Origin: Eggerthellaceae bacterium UBA5906
GTDB lineage: Bacteria > Actinomycetota > Coriobacteriia > Coriobacteriales > Eggerthellaceae
Direction: 5' to 3'
Length of the DNA stretch: 9,260 bases
Assembly: GCA_002431805.1 (NCBI GenBank)
Contig: DJEE01000133.1
Coordinates: forward strand, 4,304 to 13,563
The position numbers and the translations under genes are program-made. Shown here one piece after another: positions 1 through 6,094 of this stretch. The notes under the pieces are model-generated. The model made no database searches, was not told where the DNA came from, and saw nothing but the letters and a program-made list of their open reading frames with translations. Positions within the stretch are counted from its first letter, which is position 1, and the number at the start of each line of letters is the position of its first letter.

Positions 1-854
1 GCGTGTTCGATGGCGTGCATTGTGGGCATAGGTTCTTGATTTCGTGTGCGCAGGAAACTGCGCGCGAAAACAACGGCAAGGCCATTGCCCTCACGTTCGA
101 CATCGACCCTGACGAGTTGTTCCATGCTGATCGTTTGCGCAAGCTTATGTCGAACGAGGAACGCCTTGAGATGCTGGCAGAGACAGGCGTAGATGCTGTG
201 GTGGCGTTGCCGTTTACCTTTGATTTTGCCGCCAGCTCTCCGGAGGAGTTCCTCGACCGCACCTTTGGCGGTCATGTGCCGGCGCATTTACACGTGGGGT
301 CAGATTTCCGGTTTGGTGCAAAGGCTGCGGGAACGGTGCCCGACTTACGTCAATGGGCGGCTTCGCACGGTATGACGGTTGATGCGCATGAGCTGAAAAG
401 CGAAGATGGTGCACCCATCACCGCAACGCGCATTCGCAAGCTGCTTTCCGTTGGAGAGATTCGCAAGGCAAATCATTTGCTTGGGCGGCCGTATTTCATG
501 ACGGGCATTGTAAAGCCCGGGCGCGGTGAAGGTGCTGATATGGGTATTCGCACGGCGAACCTGATTGTTGGCGACCAGCTGCGACCGTTGAGCGACGGCG
601 TGTATGCAGCCTATGTGCATGTGGAAGGCAAGCGTTTTAAGGCAGCTGTGAACGTTGGCATTGCCGCAACGTTTGCCGATCGCGCGAAAGCCACGTGCGA
701 GGTGCACATCCTGGATTTCGATGGCGATATTTACGGGCAGTACATGAAGGTGGAGTTTATCGAATGGCTGCGCCCTATGCGCAAGTTCGATGACATTCAG
801 GAGCTTATTGCCACAATCCAAGGGAATATCGACTGGGTACGTGAGAACCTGTAG
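1..854 (+). CDS. ribF: Bifunctional riboflavin kinase/FAD synthetase RibF, 5'-truncated by window edge
   Basis: RibF makes FMN from riboflavin and then FAD from FMN with ATP, in the cytoplasm. The reading frame is open from the first base and ends at TAG 852-854. The true start lies upstream, because the fragment begins inside the nucleotidyltransferase motif FDGVHCGHR (fragment residues 2-10), and the GTG at base 3 is an internal Val codon. Seen in order: the FAD-synthetase half with VGSDFRFG (98-105) and the ATP-site ITATRIRKLL (139-148, the family's S/T-x-I-R motif), then LGRPY (160-164), then the riboflavin kinase half with MGIRTAN (180-186), GVY (199-201), CEVHILDF (232-239, whose Glu matches the catalytic base of the family) and IYGQ (243-246). 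About 283 residues remain of a usual 300-320, so only about 20-30 are missing. The kinase loop is divergent: the family consensus G-x-PTAN reads IRTAN, and the NIGxRPTF motif reads NVGIAATF. Both domains are otherwise intact. Identity is near certain. Confidence 0.95.
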   Translation, partial: VFDGVHCGHRFLISCAQETARENNGKAIALTFDIDPDELFHADRLRKLMSNEERLEMLAETGVDAVVALPFTFDFAASSPEEFLDRTFGGHVPAHLHVGSDFRFGAKAAGTVPDLRQWAASHGMTVDAHELKSEDGAPITATRIRKLLSVGEIRKANHLLGRPYFMTGIVKPGRGEGADMGIRTANLIVGDQLRPLSDGVYAAYVHVEGKRFKAAVNVGIAATFADRAKATCEVHILDFDGDIYGQYMKVEFIEWLRPMRKFDDIQELIATIQGNIDWVRENL

Positions 855-880
855 ATACAAGCAGCATCTGGCAACATATA

Positions 881-921
881 AATACGAAGAGGGCAGGCGC
901 GTTGCTTGCCTTCTTCGTATT
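881..921. terminator. Long hairpin downstream of ribF (18-bp stem)
   Basis: Bases 881-898 (AATACGAAGAGGGCAGGC) pair with 904-921 (GCTTGCCTTCTTCGTATT) across a 5-base loop. This is 18 consecutive pairs, two of them G-U in the plus-strand RNA. It starts 27 bases after the ribF stop. No T-run follows on the plus strand. Read from the minus strand the hairpin is followed by TATATGTT, which is only moderately U-rich. It may help end ribF transcription or stabilise the 3' end, and the adjacent hairpin at 930-957 looks the more classical terminator. The structure is certain from sequence and the terminator role is inferred. Confidence 0.6.
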
Positions 922-929
922 CGGCATAA

Positions 930-957
930 GAAAAGCGGCCTGGAAAGGCCGCTTTTC
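930..957. terminator. Bidirectional intrinsic terminator between ribF and gdhA
   Basis: Bases 930-940 (GAAAAGCGGCC) form a perfect 11-bp stem with 947-957 (GGCCGCTTTTC), with a 6-base loop (TGGAAA). The stem has a GC-rich core with a T-run at the end on both strands (TTTTC on plus; TTTTCTTAT on minus). This is the usual form of a shared terminator between convergent genes: it lies 35 bases after the gdhA stop on the minus strand and 75 bases after the ribF stop on the plus strand. Confidence 0.82.
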
Positions 958-991
958 AGGCTGGCGAACGAACTTCTATCCGTTAGCTTGC

Positions 992-2347
992 TTACACAAT
1001 GCCCTGGGTCATCATGGCATCGGCAACCTTCAGGAAGCCGGCGATGTTGGCGCCCATCACAAAGTTACCCTCATGGCCGAACTGCTTTGCGGTGTCGTCC
1101 ACGTTGTGGAACATGCCGCGCATCAGCTGCTCAAGCTTGCCGTCAACTTCTTCGAACGTCCAGCTGAGGTGCTCGGCGTTCTGGCTCATCTCAAGGCCGG
1201 ACACCAGCACGCCACCGGCGTTTGCCGCCTTGCCAGGCATAAACGCCACGCCGTTAGACTGGAAGTACTCGGTTGCCTCAAGCGTGGTAGGCATGTTAGC
1301 GCCTTCGCCCACAACCTTGCAGCCGTTGGCAACCAGTGCCTTGGCGTCTTCCAGATGCAGCGTGTTCTCGCGAGCGCAGGGAAGCGCGATGTCGCAGGCC
1401 AGCTGCCACACGCCGCGGCCGTCTTCTGCGTGCCACGTGGCGTTGGGGCGCTCGTCAACGTACATGGCCAAAGATACGCCCTGGTCATGGCCGGAACGCT
1501 TCTTGTTATAGATGTGCTCAAGCACCTGGTAGTCGATGCCGTCGGGGTCTTCCACCCAGCCCTTGGTGTCGGAGCAGGCCAGCACCTTGCCGCCAAGCTG
1601 AGCCACCTTCTGGATAGCGTAGATGGCAACGTTGCCGGAGCCGTGCACAACTACGTTCTTGCCCTCGAAGCTGTCACCGTTGGACTTCAAGTACTCGTCA
1701 ACGAAGTACACCAGGCCGTAGCCGGTTGCCTCGGTACGCGCCAGCGAGCCGCCGAAGGACAGGCCCTTGCCGGTAAGCACGCCGGTCCACTCGTCGCGGA
1801 TGCGCTTGTATTGGCCGAACATATAGCCAACCTCGCGGCCGCCTACGCCCAGGTCGCCAGCGGGGACATCGGTGTTCGGGCCGATGTGGCGGCACAGCTC
1901 GGTCATGAACGACTGGCAGAAGTGCATGATCTCGTTGTTGGACTTGCCCTTCGGGTCGAAGTCCGAGCCGCCTTTGCCGCCGCCCATGGGCAGCGTGGTC
2001 AGGGCGTTCTTGAAAATTTGCTCAAAGCCAAGGAACTTCAGCATGCCGAGCGTAACGGTGGGATTGAAGCGCAGACCACCCTTGTAGGGGCCGATCGCGG
2101 AGTTGTACTCAACGCGGAAACCGCGGTTAACCTGGACCTTGCCGGCGTCGTCAACCCACGGGACGCGGAACTGGATAATGCGCTCGGGTTCGATGATGCG
2201 CTCAAGCAGGGCAGCCTCCTCGAATTCCGGATGTGCATCGAGTGCGGGCTGCAGGGTGCCCAGAATCTCGGTGGCAGCCTGAATGAACTCGGGCTGATCG
2301 GCGTTCTTGGTTTTCACCTGCTCGATGATGCGCTCAGCGTAGCTCAT
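992..2347 (-). CDS. gdhA: Glutamate dehydrogenase, hexameric (small) type
   Basis: It interconverts 2-oxoglutarate plus ammonia and glutamate in the cytoplasm, using NAD(P)H. The protein has 451 residues, the usual size of the hexameric class. Seen: GPYKGGLRF (86-94, substrate-binding Lys89), Lys113, the catalytic loop LPMGGGKGG (119-127, Lys125) and PAGDLGVGG (162-170, Asp165). These positions coincide with the active-site residues K89, K113, K125 and D165 known in Clostridium symbiosum GDH. The Rossmann dinucleotide site is HGSGNVA (235-241), followed by CSDTKG (258-263). The S-D-x-x-G pattern resembles the NADP-using enzymes, so EC 1.4.1.4 is likelier, but the cofactor cannot be settled here. 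The ATG at 2347 has a near-perfect AAGGAGGT 7 bases upstream. The gene stands alone, flanked by its own promoter and a shared terminator, and is divergent from the MFS gene. It probably serves ammonia assimilation or amino-acid catabolism. Identity is very secure. Confidence 0.97.
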   Translation of the reverse strand: MSYAERIIEQVKTKNADQPEFIQAATEILGTLQPALDAHPEFEEAALLERIIEPERIIQFRVPWVDDAGKVQVNRGFRVEYNSAIGPYKGGLRFNPTVTLGMLKFLGFEQIFKNALTTLPMGGGKGGSDFDPKGKSNNEIMHFCQSFMTELCRHIGPNTDVPAGDLGVGGREVGYMFGQYKRIRDEWTGVLTGKGLSFGGSLARTEATGYGLVYFVDEYLKSNGDSFEGKNVVVHGSGNVAIYAIQKVAQLGGKVLACSDTKGWVEDPDGIDYQVLEHIYNKKRSGHDQGVSLAMYVDERPNATWHAEDGRGVWQLACDIALPCARENTLHLEDAKALVANGCKVVGEGANMPTTLEATEYFQSNGVAFMPGKAANAGGVLVSGLEMSQNAEHLSWTFEEVDGKLEQLMRGMFHNVDDTAKQFGHEGNFVMGANIAGFLKVADAMMTQGIV

Positions 2348-2354
2348 TGCGTGA

Positions 2355-2362
2355 ACCTCCTT
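2355..2362 (-). promoter_or_regulatory. Strong ribosome binding site of gdhA
   Basis: On the minus strand this reads AAGGAGGT, fully complementary to the 16S rRNA 3' end, with 7 bases to the ATG at 2347. It fixes the start codon and implies high translation, in keeping with an abundant metabolic enzyme. Confidence 0.88.
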
Positions 2363-2391
2363 GAGAGATGCGTTTAATCTTGACGAAGAGC

Positions 2392-2420
2392 ATTATAGGA
2401 GCCGCAATTCCAGGGAAACG
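2392..2420 (-). promoter_or_regulatory. Probable gdhA promoter
   Basis: The minus strand carries a consensus -10 box TATAAT at 2397-2392, which would give a transcript start near 2385 and a leader of about 38 bases before the gdhA ATG. No good -35 box is present: the best candidates around 2413-2420 (TTTCCC or CGTTTC) match TTGACA poorly, which suggests an activator or a sigma factor tolerant of weak -35 sites. The -10 is seen directly and the role is inferred. Confidence 0.55.
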
Positions 2421-2522
2421 GTATGTTAACGAAGCCGAAACATTGCACCACAACAAGCGGCAAGCGGTTCGCCTTCGCACGTGGGTGGTTCGTGATGGTT
2501 CTTTGAATGTGCTGCGGCGTTG

Positions 2523-2550
2523 TTGCGGCTACAGCTTGGGCGGCTACAAT
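2523..2550 (+). promoter_or_regulatory. Possible promoter of the sotB-like gene
   Basis: A -10-like TACAAT lies at 2545-2550, and TTGCGG at 2523-2528 sits 16 bases upstream as a partial -35. The start would fall near 2557, giving a leader of about 39 bases. The nine bases GCGGCTACA occur twice here (2525-2533 and 2540-2548), overlapping both promoter elements. A small hairpin, CATACT-cgcaaa-AGTATG, follows at 2553-2570. The prediction rests on short motifs only. Confidence 0.35.
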
Positions 2551-2595
2551 CCCATACTCGCAAAAGTATGTAACAAGGGAAGGTTTTGCTGGTTC

Positions 2596-3789
2596 ATGTC
2601 TCGGTTCGTCGACAATAAGCTATCGCTTCGTGAATGGTTGCCGCTTATTGGCATTACGGTTTCGGCGTTTATATTCAACACATCCGAGTTTATGCCCGTG
2701 GGGCTGCTTACCGATATCGGCTCTACGTTCGGCACCTCTGAAGGACAGACGGGCTTGATCATTTCCGTTTACGCCTGGGCGGTCATGCTTCTGTCGCTGC
2801 CATTGATGATTTTGGGTTCTCGTATGGCATTTCGACCCTTGCTGCTGCTGGTTGTGGGGGTGTTTTGCGTCGGGCAGGTGCTGTCGGCGGTTTCGGTGAG
2901 CTATGGCATGCTTATGTGCGCGCGCTTGGTGGTGGCAAGCGCGCATTCCGTGTTTTGGGCTATAGCTGCCCCCATTGCGGTGAAGGTTGTCGATGAACGC
3001 CATGCGCCCATGGCGGTAAGCGCGGTGGTGACCGGTTCGGCGCTTGCCATGATTGTAGGTTTGCCGCTTGGCCGCGTAATCGGGCTTGCCATGGGGTGGC
3101 GCCAAACGTTTGCATGCGTGGGCGCGGTTTCGGCCGCTGTGCTGGTGTATTTGGCGGTGGTGTTCCCGCGCATTCCGGGTGCGAAACCTTTCACGCTCAA
3201 GCAGTTGCCCTCAATTCTGCACAACAAGGTGCTTATGGGAATCTTCGTGGTAACGGCGCTGTACGCCATGGGATATTACACGGGCTATAGTTACATCGAG
3301 CCTTTCCTGCTGCAAATCGGCGGAATGGATGAAGGCGTGGTAACCCTGGCGTTGGTTGCGTTCGGCGTTGCGGGCGTGTGTGGTAGCATGGTGTGCTCTC
3401 GCTTTTATCGGGGGCATCGGCTGCTGTTTGCGATGGCAGTAGTTGCGGGCGTTGCGCTTGCGTTGGCGCTGCTGCGCGCAAGCGTTGCGTGGGCTCCGCT
3501 TGTGTTTGCGGTTTGCGCATTGTGGGGCATTGCCGGCTCGGGGTACAGCATTGTGTACCAGGCTGAGATCATCGAGTTTGCGTCCGAAGGGGAGCAAACG
3601 GTTGCCATGGCCATTTTCTCCGGCATTTTCAACTTGGGAATTGGCACGGGCAGCTTTATCGGCGGCGGCGTGTGCACGTATGCGTCGGTTGCTAATGTGG
3701 GGTACGCCGGCGCGGCTATTGCCGCGATAGCGTTTGCCTATTGCGCTTTTGTGCTGGTCAAGCGGATGAAGATGCGTGGTGCGAAATAG
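2596..3789 (+). CDS. sotB: MFS efflux transporter, SotB (sugar efflux) type
   Basis: This is an inner-membrane proton-driven exporter of the DHA1/SotB branch of the major facilitator superfamily. It has 397 residues from ATG 2596, the usual length, with about 12 hydrophobic helices beginning near residue 14. Stretches closely resemble E. coli SotB (YdeA): AFIFNTSEFMPVGLL (24-38), ISVYAWAVMLLSLP (56-69), GSALAMIVGLPLGR (147-160, the motif C-like Gly/Pro-rich helix 5), YTGYSYIEPF (228-237) and FSGIFNLGIGTGS (341-353). The open frame runs further upstream to 2368, but those 76 extra codons are not family-like and overlap the gdhA promoter. The ATG at 2596 is preceded by AAGGGAAGG at 2575-2583, about 12 bases away, which is rather far. 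SotB exports arabinose and IPTG in E. coli, but the natural substrate here is unknown. The gene is monocistronic, with its own upstream region and a weak hairpin after it. Confidence 0.88.
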   Translation: MSRFVDNKLSLREWLPLIGITVSAFIFNTSEFMPVGLLTDIGSTFGTSEGQTGLIISVYAWAVMLLSLPLMILGSRMAFRPLLLLVVGVFCVGQVLSAVSVSYGMLMCARLVVASAHSVFWAIAAPIAVKVVDERHAPMAVSAVVTGSALAMIVGLPLGRVIGLAMGWRQTFACVGAVSAAVLVYLAVVFPRIPGAKPFTLKQLPSILHNKVLMGIFVVTALYAMGYYTGYSYIEPFLLQIGGMDEGVVTLALVAFGVAGVCGSMVCSRFYRGHRLLFAMAVVAGVALALALLRASVAWAPLVFAVCALWGIAGSGYSIVYQAEIIEFASEGEQTVAMAIFSGIFNLGIGTGSFIGGGVCTYASVANVGYAGAAIAAIAFAYCAFVLVKRMKMRGAK

Positions 3790-3793
3790 GCGC

Positions 3794-3827
3794 GACCGCG
3801 GATGTTTGGCGGTATGATTGCGCGGTC
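3794..3827 (+). terminator. Weak hairpin after the MFS gene
   Basis: GACCGCG (3794-3800) pairs with CGCGGTC (3821-3827) around a 20-base loop, 4 bases after the sotB stop, followed by the AT-rich CTGATTAATTTA. The long loop and lack of a true T-run make it a poor intrinsic terminator. It is the only candidate separating sotB from the downstream repair operon. Confidence 0.35.
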
Positions 3828-3852
3828 CTGATTAATTTAGCAGAGTGCATTA

Positions 3853-3888
3853 TATAATCTAGAACAAACGTTCTATCTTTGGTATACT
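3853..3888 (+). promoter_or_regulatory. Promoter region of the helicase-uvrC-rapZ operon
   Basis: There are two -10-like boxes: a consensus TATAAT at 3853-3858 and TATACT at 3883-3888. The first would start RNA near 3865, inside the LexA box. The second would start it at about 3895, the A of the helicase ATG, giving a leaderless mRNA. Its -35, expected near 3860-3865 (TAGAAC, 3 of 6 matches), overlaps the LexA box. Neither -35 is strong. Which box is used cannot be told from sequence. Confidence 0.5.
3861..3874 (+). promoter_or_regulatory. LexA (SOS) operator
   Basis: AGAACAAACGTTCT is an inverted repeat with the core GAAC-AAAC-GTTC. It fits the Gram-positive LexA/DinR consensus CGAACRNRYGTTYC at every core base, including the R-N-R-Y centre; only the outermost 5' base differs (A for C) and the last is T. 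It lies between the two -10 boxes and 20 bases before the ATG of a DNA-repair helicase, the expected place for a repressor site. I saw no second copy in the window. Confidence 0.78.
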
Positions 3889-3894
3889 GCGCCT

Positions 3895-6084
3895 ATGGAT
3901 ACTTTGGCTACATATACGGAATTGGGTACCTCGGACAGCGTGCTGCGGCTGAATGCTGCGCAGTGGGAAGCGGTAAGCACCACAGAGGGCTATGTGCGTG
4001 TTATCGCGGGCGCCGGCACGGGCAAAACGCGTGCGCTCACCGAACGGTTCGCCTATTTGGTAAACGAGCTAGGCATACTGCCTGGCAATATCTTGTGCGT
4101 TACGTTTACCAATAAAGCGGCAAATGAAATGCGCAATCGCATTCGTCGCGTTACGGGTGACAACGACACCGGTTACATCAACACGTTCCACGGGTTCTGC
4201 GTTTCGGTGTTGCAAGAAGATTCCCATGCGGTGCAATACCCGAAAAGTTTTTTGGTGCTTGATAATGCCGATATCGATGCAATGCTGCAGATCATTTACG
4301 AAGAACGGGGGCTTACGCTCCGTGACATGACGTTTTCGGCGGCGCGTGACATGATAGAGATGCAAAAGCTCAAAGAGCGTCCGCGCTATTTTCTTGACAT
4401 GCTTGCCATGCCCCTTTCCGATTTGCATCGAAAGTACCTTGAGGCAACTTCAGCTACCGATATCATTTTCTATGGGTATTTGTATCAAGAAAAGAAGTGC
4501 TTCGGGCTCGATTACAACGACCTTATTGTGTTCACGCTCTATATTTTCGAAACGCATGAAGACATCAAGCTGAAATGGCAGAAGCGTCTTGAGTACATCA
4601 TGATCGACGAGTTCCAAGATATCGATGGCTTGCAATATCAGCTTATGGAGGTGCTGCAAGGCTTTCATAAGAACCTGTTCGTTGTGGGTGACCCCGATCA
4701 AACCATTTATACTTGGCGTGGCGCTGATGTGCGCTATCTGTTGGATTTCGACAAGCATTTTCCTGACGTGCATACGGTTTTTATGCTGGAAAACTACCGT
4801 TCGGTTCCTCAGGTGATCGCTGCCTCGAATGCGCTTATCGAGAAAAACCGCATGCGCATTCCCAAAAACCTTATACCAACAAGAAACGCCTATGGGCCTA
4901 CGGTGTGGCATCATGCGGCATCGTCTGCGGATGAAGCTGCATGGATTGCGCAAGGCGTGCAGGCGTTGCACGGCGAGGGCGTTGCATATAAAGACATTGC
5001 GGTGCTGTATCGCGCCCATTACGCATCAAGGGCGGTTGAAGAGGCGTTTTTGAAGGCTGAGATACCGCATGCAGTATATAGCGGTGTGCCCTTCTTCGGG
5101 CGCAAGGAAATCAAAGATGCGTTGAGCTATTTGCGCTTGATTGCGGTGCAGGATGATTTGGCGTTTCAGCGGGTGGCCAACGTTCCCAAAAGAAACCTCG
5201 GTCAGCGTCGTATGACCTTTCTAAAAGAGTACGCTAACGAGCATGGCTGCACGTTGTATCGAGCGCTTGAGCAAACGCTCGAAGATGACATATTCAAGCG
5301 CACGAAAGCCAAGCAATTGGTTGCTTTGGTACGGAATTTTCAAGACTTGATTGAAGGAAAACCCGTTTCGGAAGTGCTTGCCGCGGTTTTGAACGCAAGC
5401 GGGTATGAACAGATGCTGCGCACGGAGGGTAGCCAAGAGCGCTTGGACAACCTGGCGGAGTTAAAGCAGTCGGTTCACGAGTTTGAAACCACCTGCGGTG
5501 AAGAGGTGACGCTGGAGCATTACCTGAAGCACGTTGCCTTGCTTACTAATTCGGATGCGTTTGACAGCGCAACCGATGCGGTGCGCTTTATGACCATTCA
5601 TGCTGCAAAGGGCTTGGAGTTCAAGCACGTGTTTGTGTGCTCGCTTTCCGAAGGTGTGCTGCCCTCGCGAAAAACGCGCACCGTTCAGGCCATGGAGGAA
5701 GAGCGTCGTCTTGCGTTTGTCGCGCTTACGCGTGCCGAAGATGGGCTGTACCTTACGGAAGCTGAGGGGTTCAACCACCAGGGCACGCCGCGGTATCCGT
5801 CTCGTTTTTTGTTGGATATCGGTTCAGATGCTCTGGAGTTTTCCAACAAGCCAACCGACCAGCAGTTTGAAGACGCTCGCAGCGCCTATGCTCTTACCGA
5901 CAGATGGATAGCGGACATGGCGCAACAAGCCGCGCTTGCTGTTGGTGCACGCGTGCGCCATAAAGCATTCGGGGAGGGCGTTGTGCAAGCTATTGACGAG
6001 CAGAAGCGTGCATACGTTATCGCGTTCGACGGGCTTGATACGCCACGCACCATATCGTTCCGCGTGAAATTGGAATCGTTGTAG
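3895..6084 (+). CDS. UvrD/PcrA-like superfamily 1A DNA helicase
   Basis: This is an ATP-driven 3'-to-5' DNA helicase expected to act in nucleotide-excision repair and replication-fork upkeep. It has 729 residues, in the UvrD/PcrA range. Motifs seen in order: Q motif LNAAQWEAV (19-27), Walker A AGAGTGKT (38-45), Ia VTFTNKAANEM (69-79), Ib INTFHGFC (95-102), II DEFQD (238-242), III GDPDQTIYTWRGA (265-277), IV ENYRS (299-303), V TIHAAKGLEF (567-576) and VI VALTRAEDGLYL (609-620). The C-terminal VGARVRHKAFGEGVV (683-697) matches the Tudor-like segment by which PcrA/UvrD binds RNA polymerase. Motifs II and III differ from textbook PcrA (VDEYQDTN; GDxDQSIY), so it may be a UvrD-family paralogue, and I give no symbol. 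No Shine-Dalgarno precedes ATG 3895, and a leaderless start is possible. A LexA box covers the promoter. uvrC follows 10 bases after its stop. Confidence 0.93.
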   Translation: MDTLATYTELGTSDSVLRLNAAQWEAVSTTEGYVRVIAGAGTGKTRALTERFAYLVNELGILPGNILCVTFTNKAANEMRNRIRRVTGDNDTGYINTFHGFCVSVLQEDSHAVQYPKSFLVLDNADIDAMLQIIYEERGLTLRDMTFSAARDMIEMQKLKERPRYFLDMLAMPLSDLHRKYLEATSATDIIFYGYLYQEKKCFGLDYNDLIVFTLYIFETHEDIKLKWQKRLEYIMIDEFQDIDGLQYQLMEVLQGFHKNLFVVGDPDQTIYTWRGADVRYLLDFDKHFPDVHTVFMLENYRSVPQVIAASNALIEKNRMRIPKNLIPTRNAYGPTVWHHAASSADEAAWIAQGVQALHGEGVAYKDIAVLYRAHYASRAVEEAFLKAEIPHAVYSGVPFFGRKEIKDALSYLRLIAVQDDLAFQRVANVPKRNLGQRRMTFLKEYANEHGCTLYRALEQTLEDDIFKRTKAKQLVALVRNFQDLIEGKPVSEVLAAVLNASGYEQMLRTEGSQERLDNLAELKQSVHEFETTCGEEVTLEHYLKHVALLTNSDAFDSATDAVRFMTIHAAKGLEFKHVFVCSLSEGVLPSRKTRTVQAMEEERRLAFVALTRAEDGLYLTEAEGFNHQGTPRYPSRFLLDIGSDALEFSNKPTDQQFEDARSAYALTDRWIADMAQQAALAVGARVRHKAFGEGVVQAIDEQKRAYVIAFDGLDTPRTISFRVKLESL

Positions 6085-6094
6085 TTGAGGGCAT

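Noticed and set aside
345..860. 171-codon minus-strand frame inside ribF
   Set aside because: It is a shadow of the ribF coding sequence with no domain resemblance and no initiation signal.
902..2377. 491-codon open frame on the plus strand, antisense to the whole of gdhA
   Set aside because: It mirrors the codon bias of gdhA. Its Ala/Val/Leu/His-rich product has no recognisable domain, it has no proper ribosome binding site, and it runs through the terminator region. The minus-strand GDH is unmistakable.
2368..2595. 76-codon N-terminal extension of the MFS gene
   Set aside because: The extra residues do not look like SotB, overlap the gdhA promoter and lack a ribosome binding site. The protein begins naturally at ATG 2596 shortly before the first helix.
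2348..2595. Riboswitch or T-box leader in the gdhA/sotB intergenic region
   Set aside because: The predicted leaders are only about 40 bases and hold no multi-stem structure or recognisable aptamer sequence.
4450..5019. 189-codon minus-strand frame inside the helicase gene
   Set aside because: It covers helicase motifs II to IV on the opposite strand and shows no features of its own.
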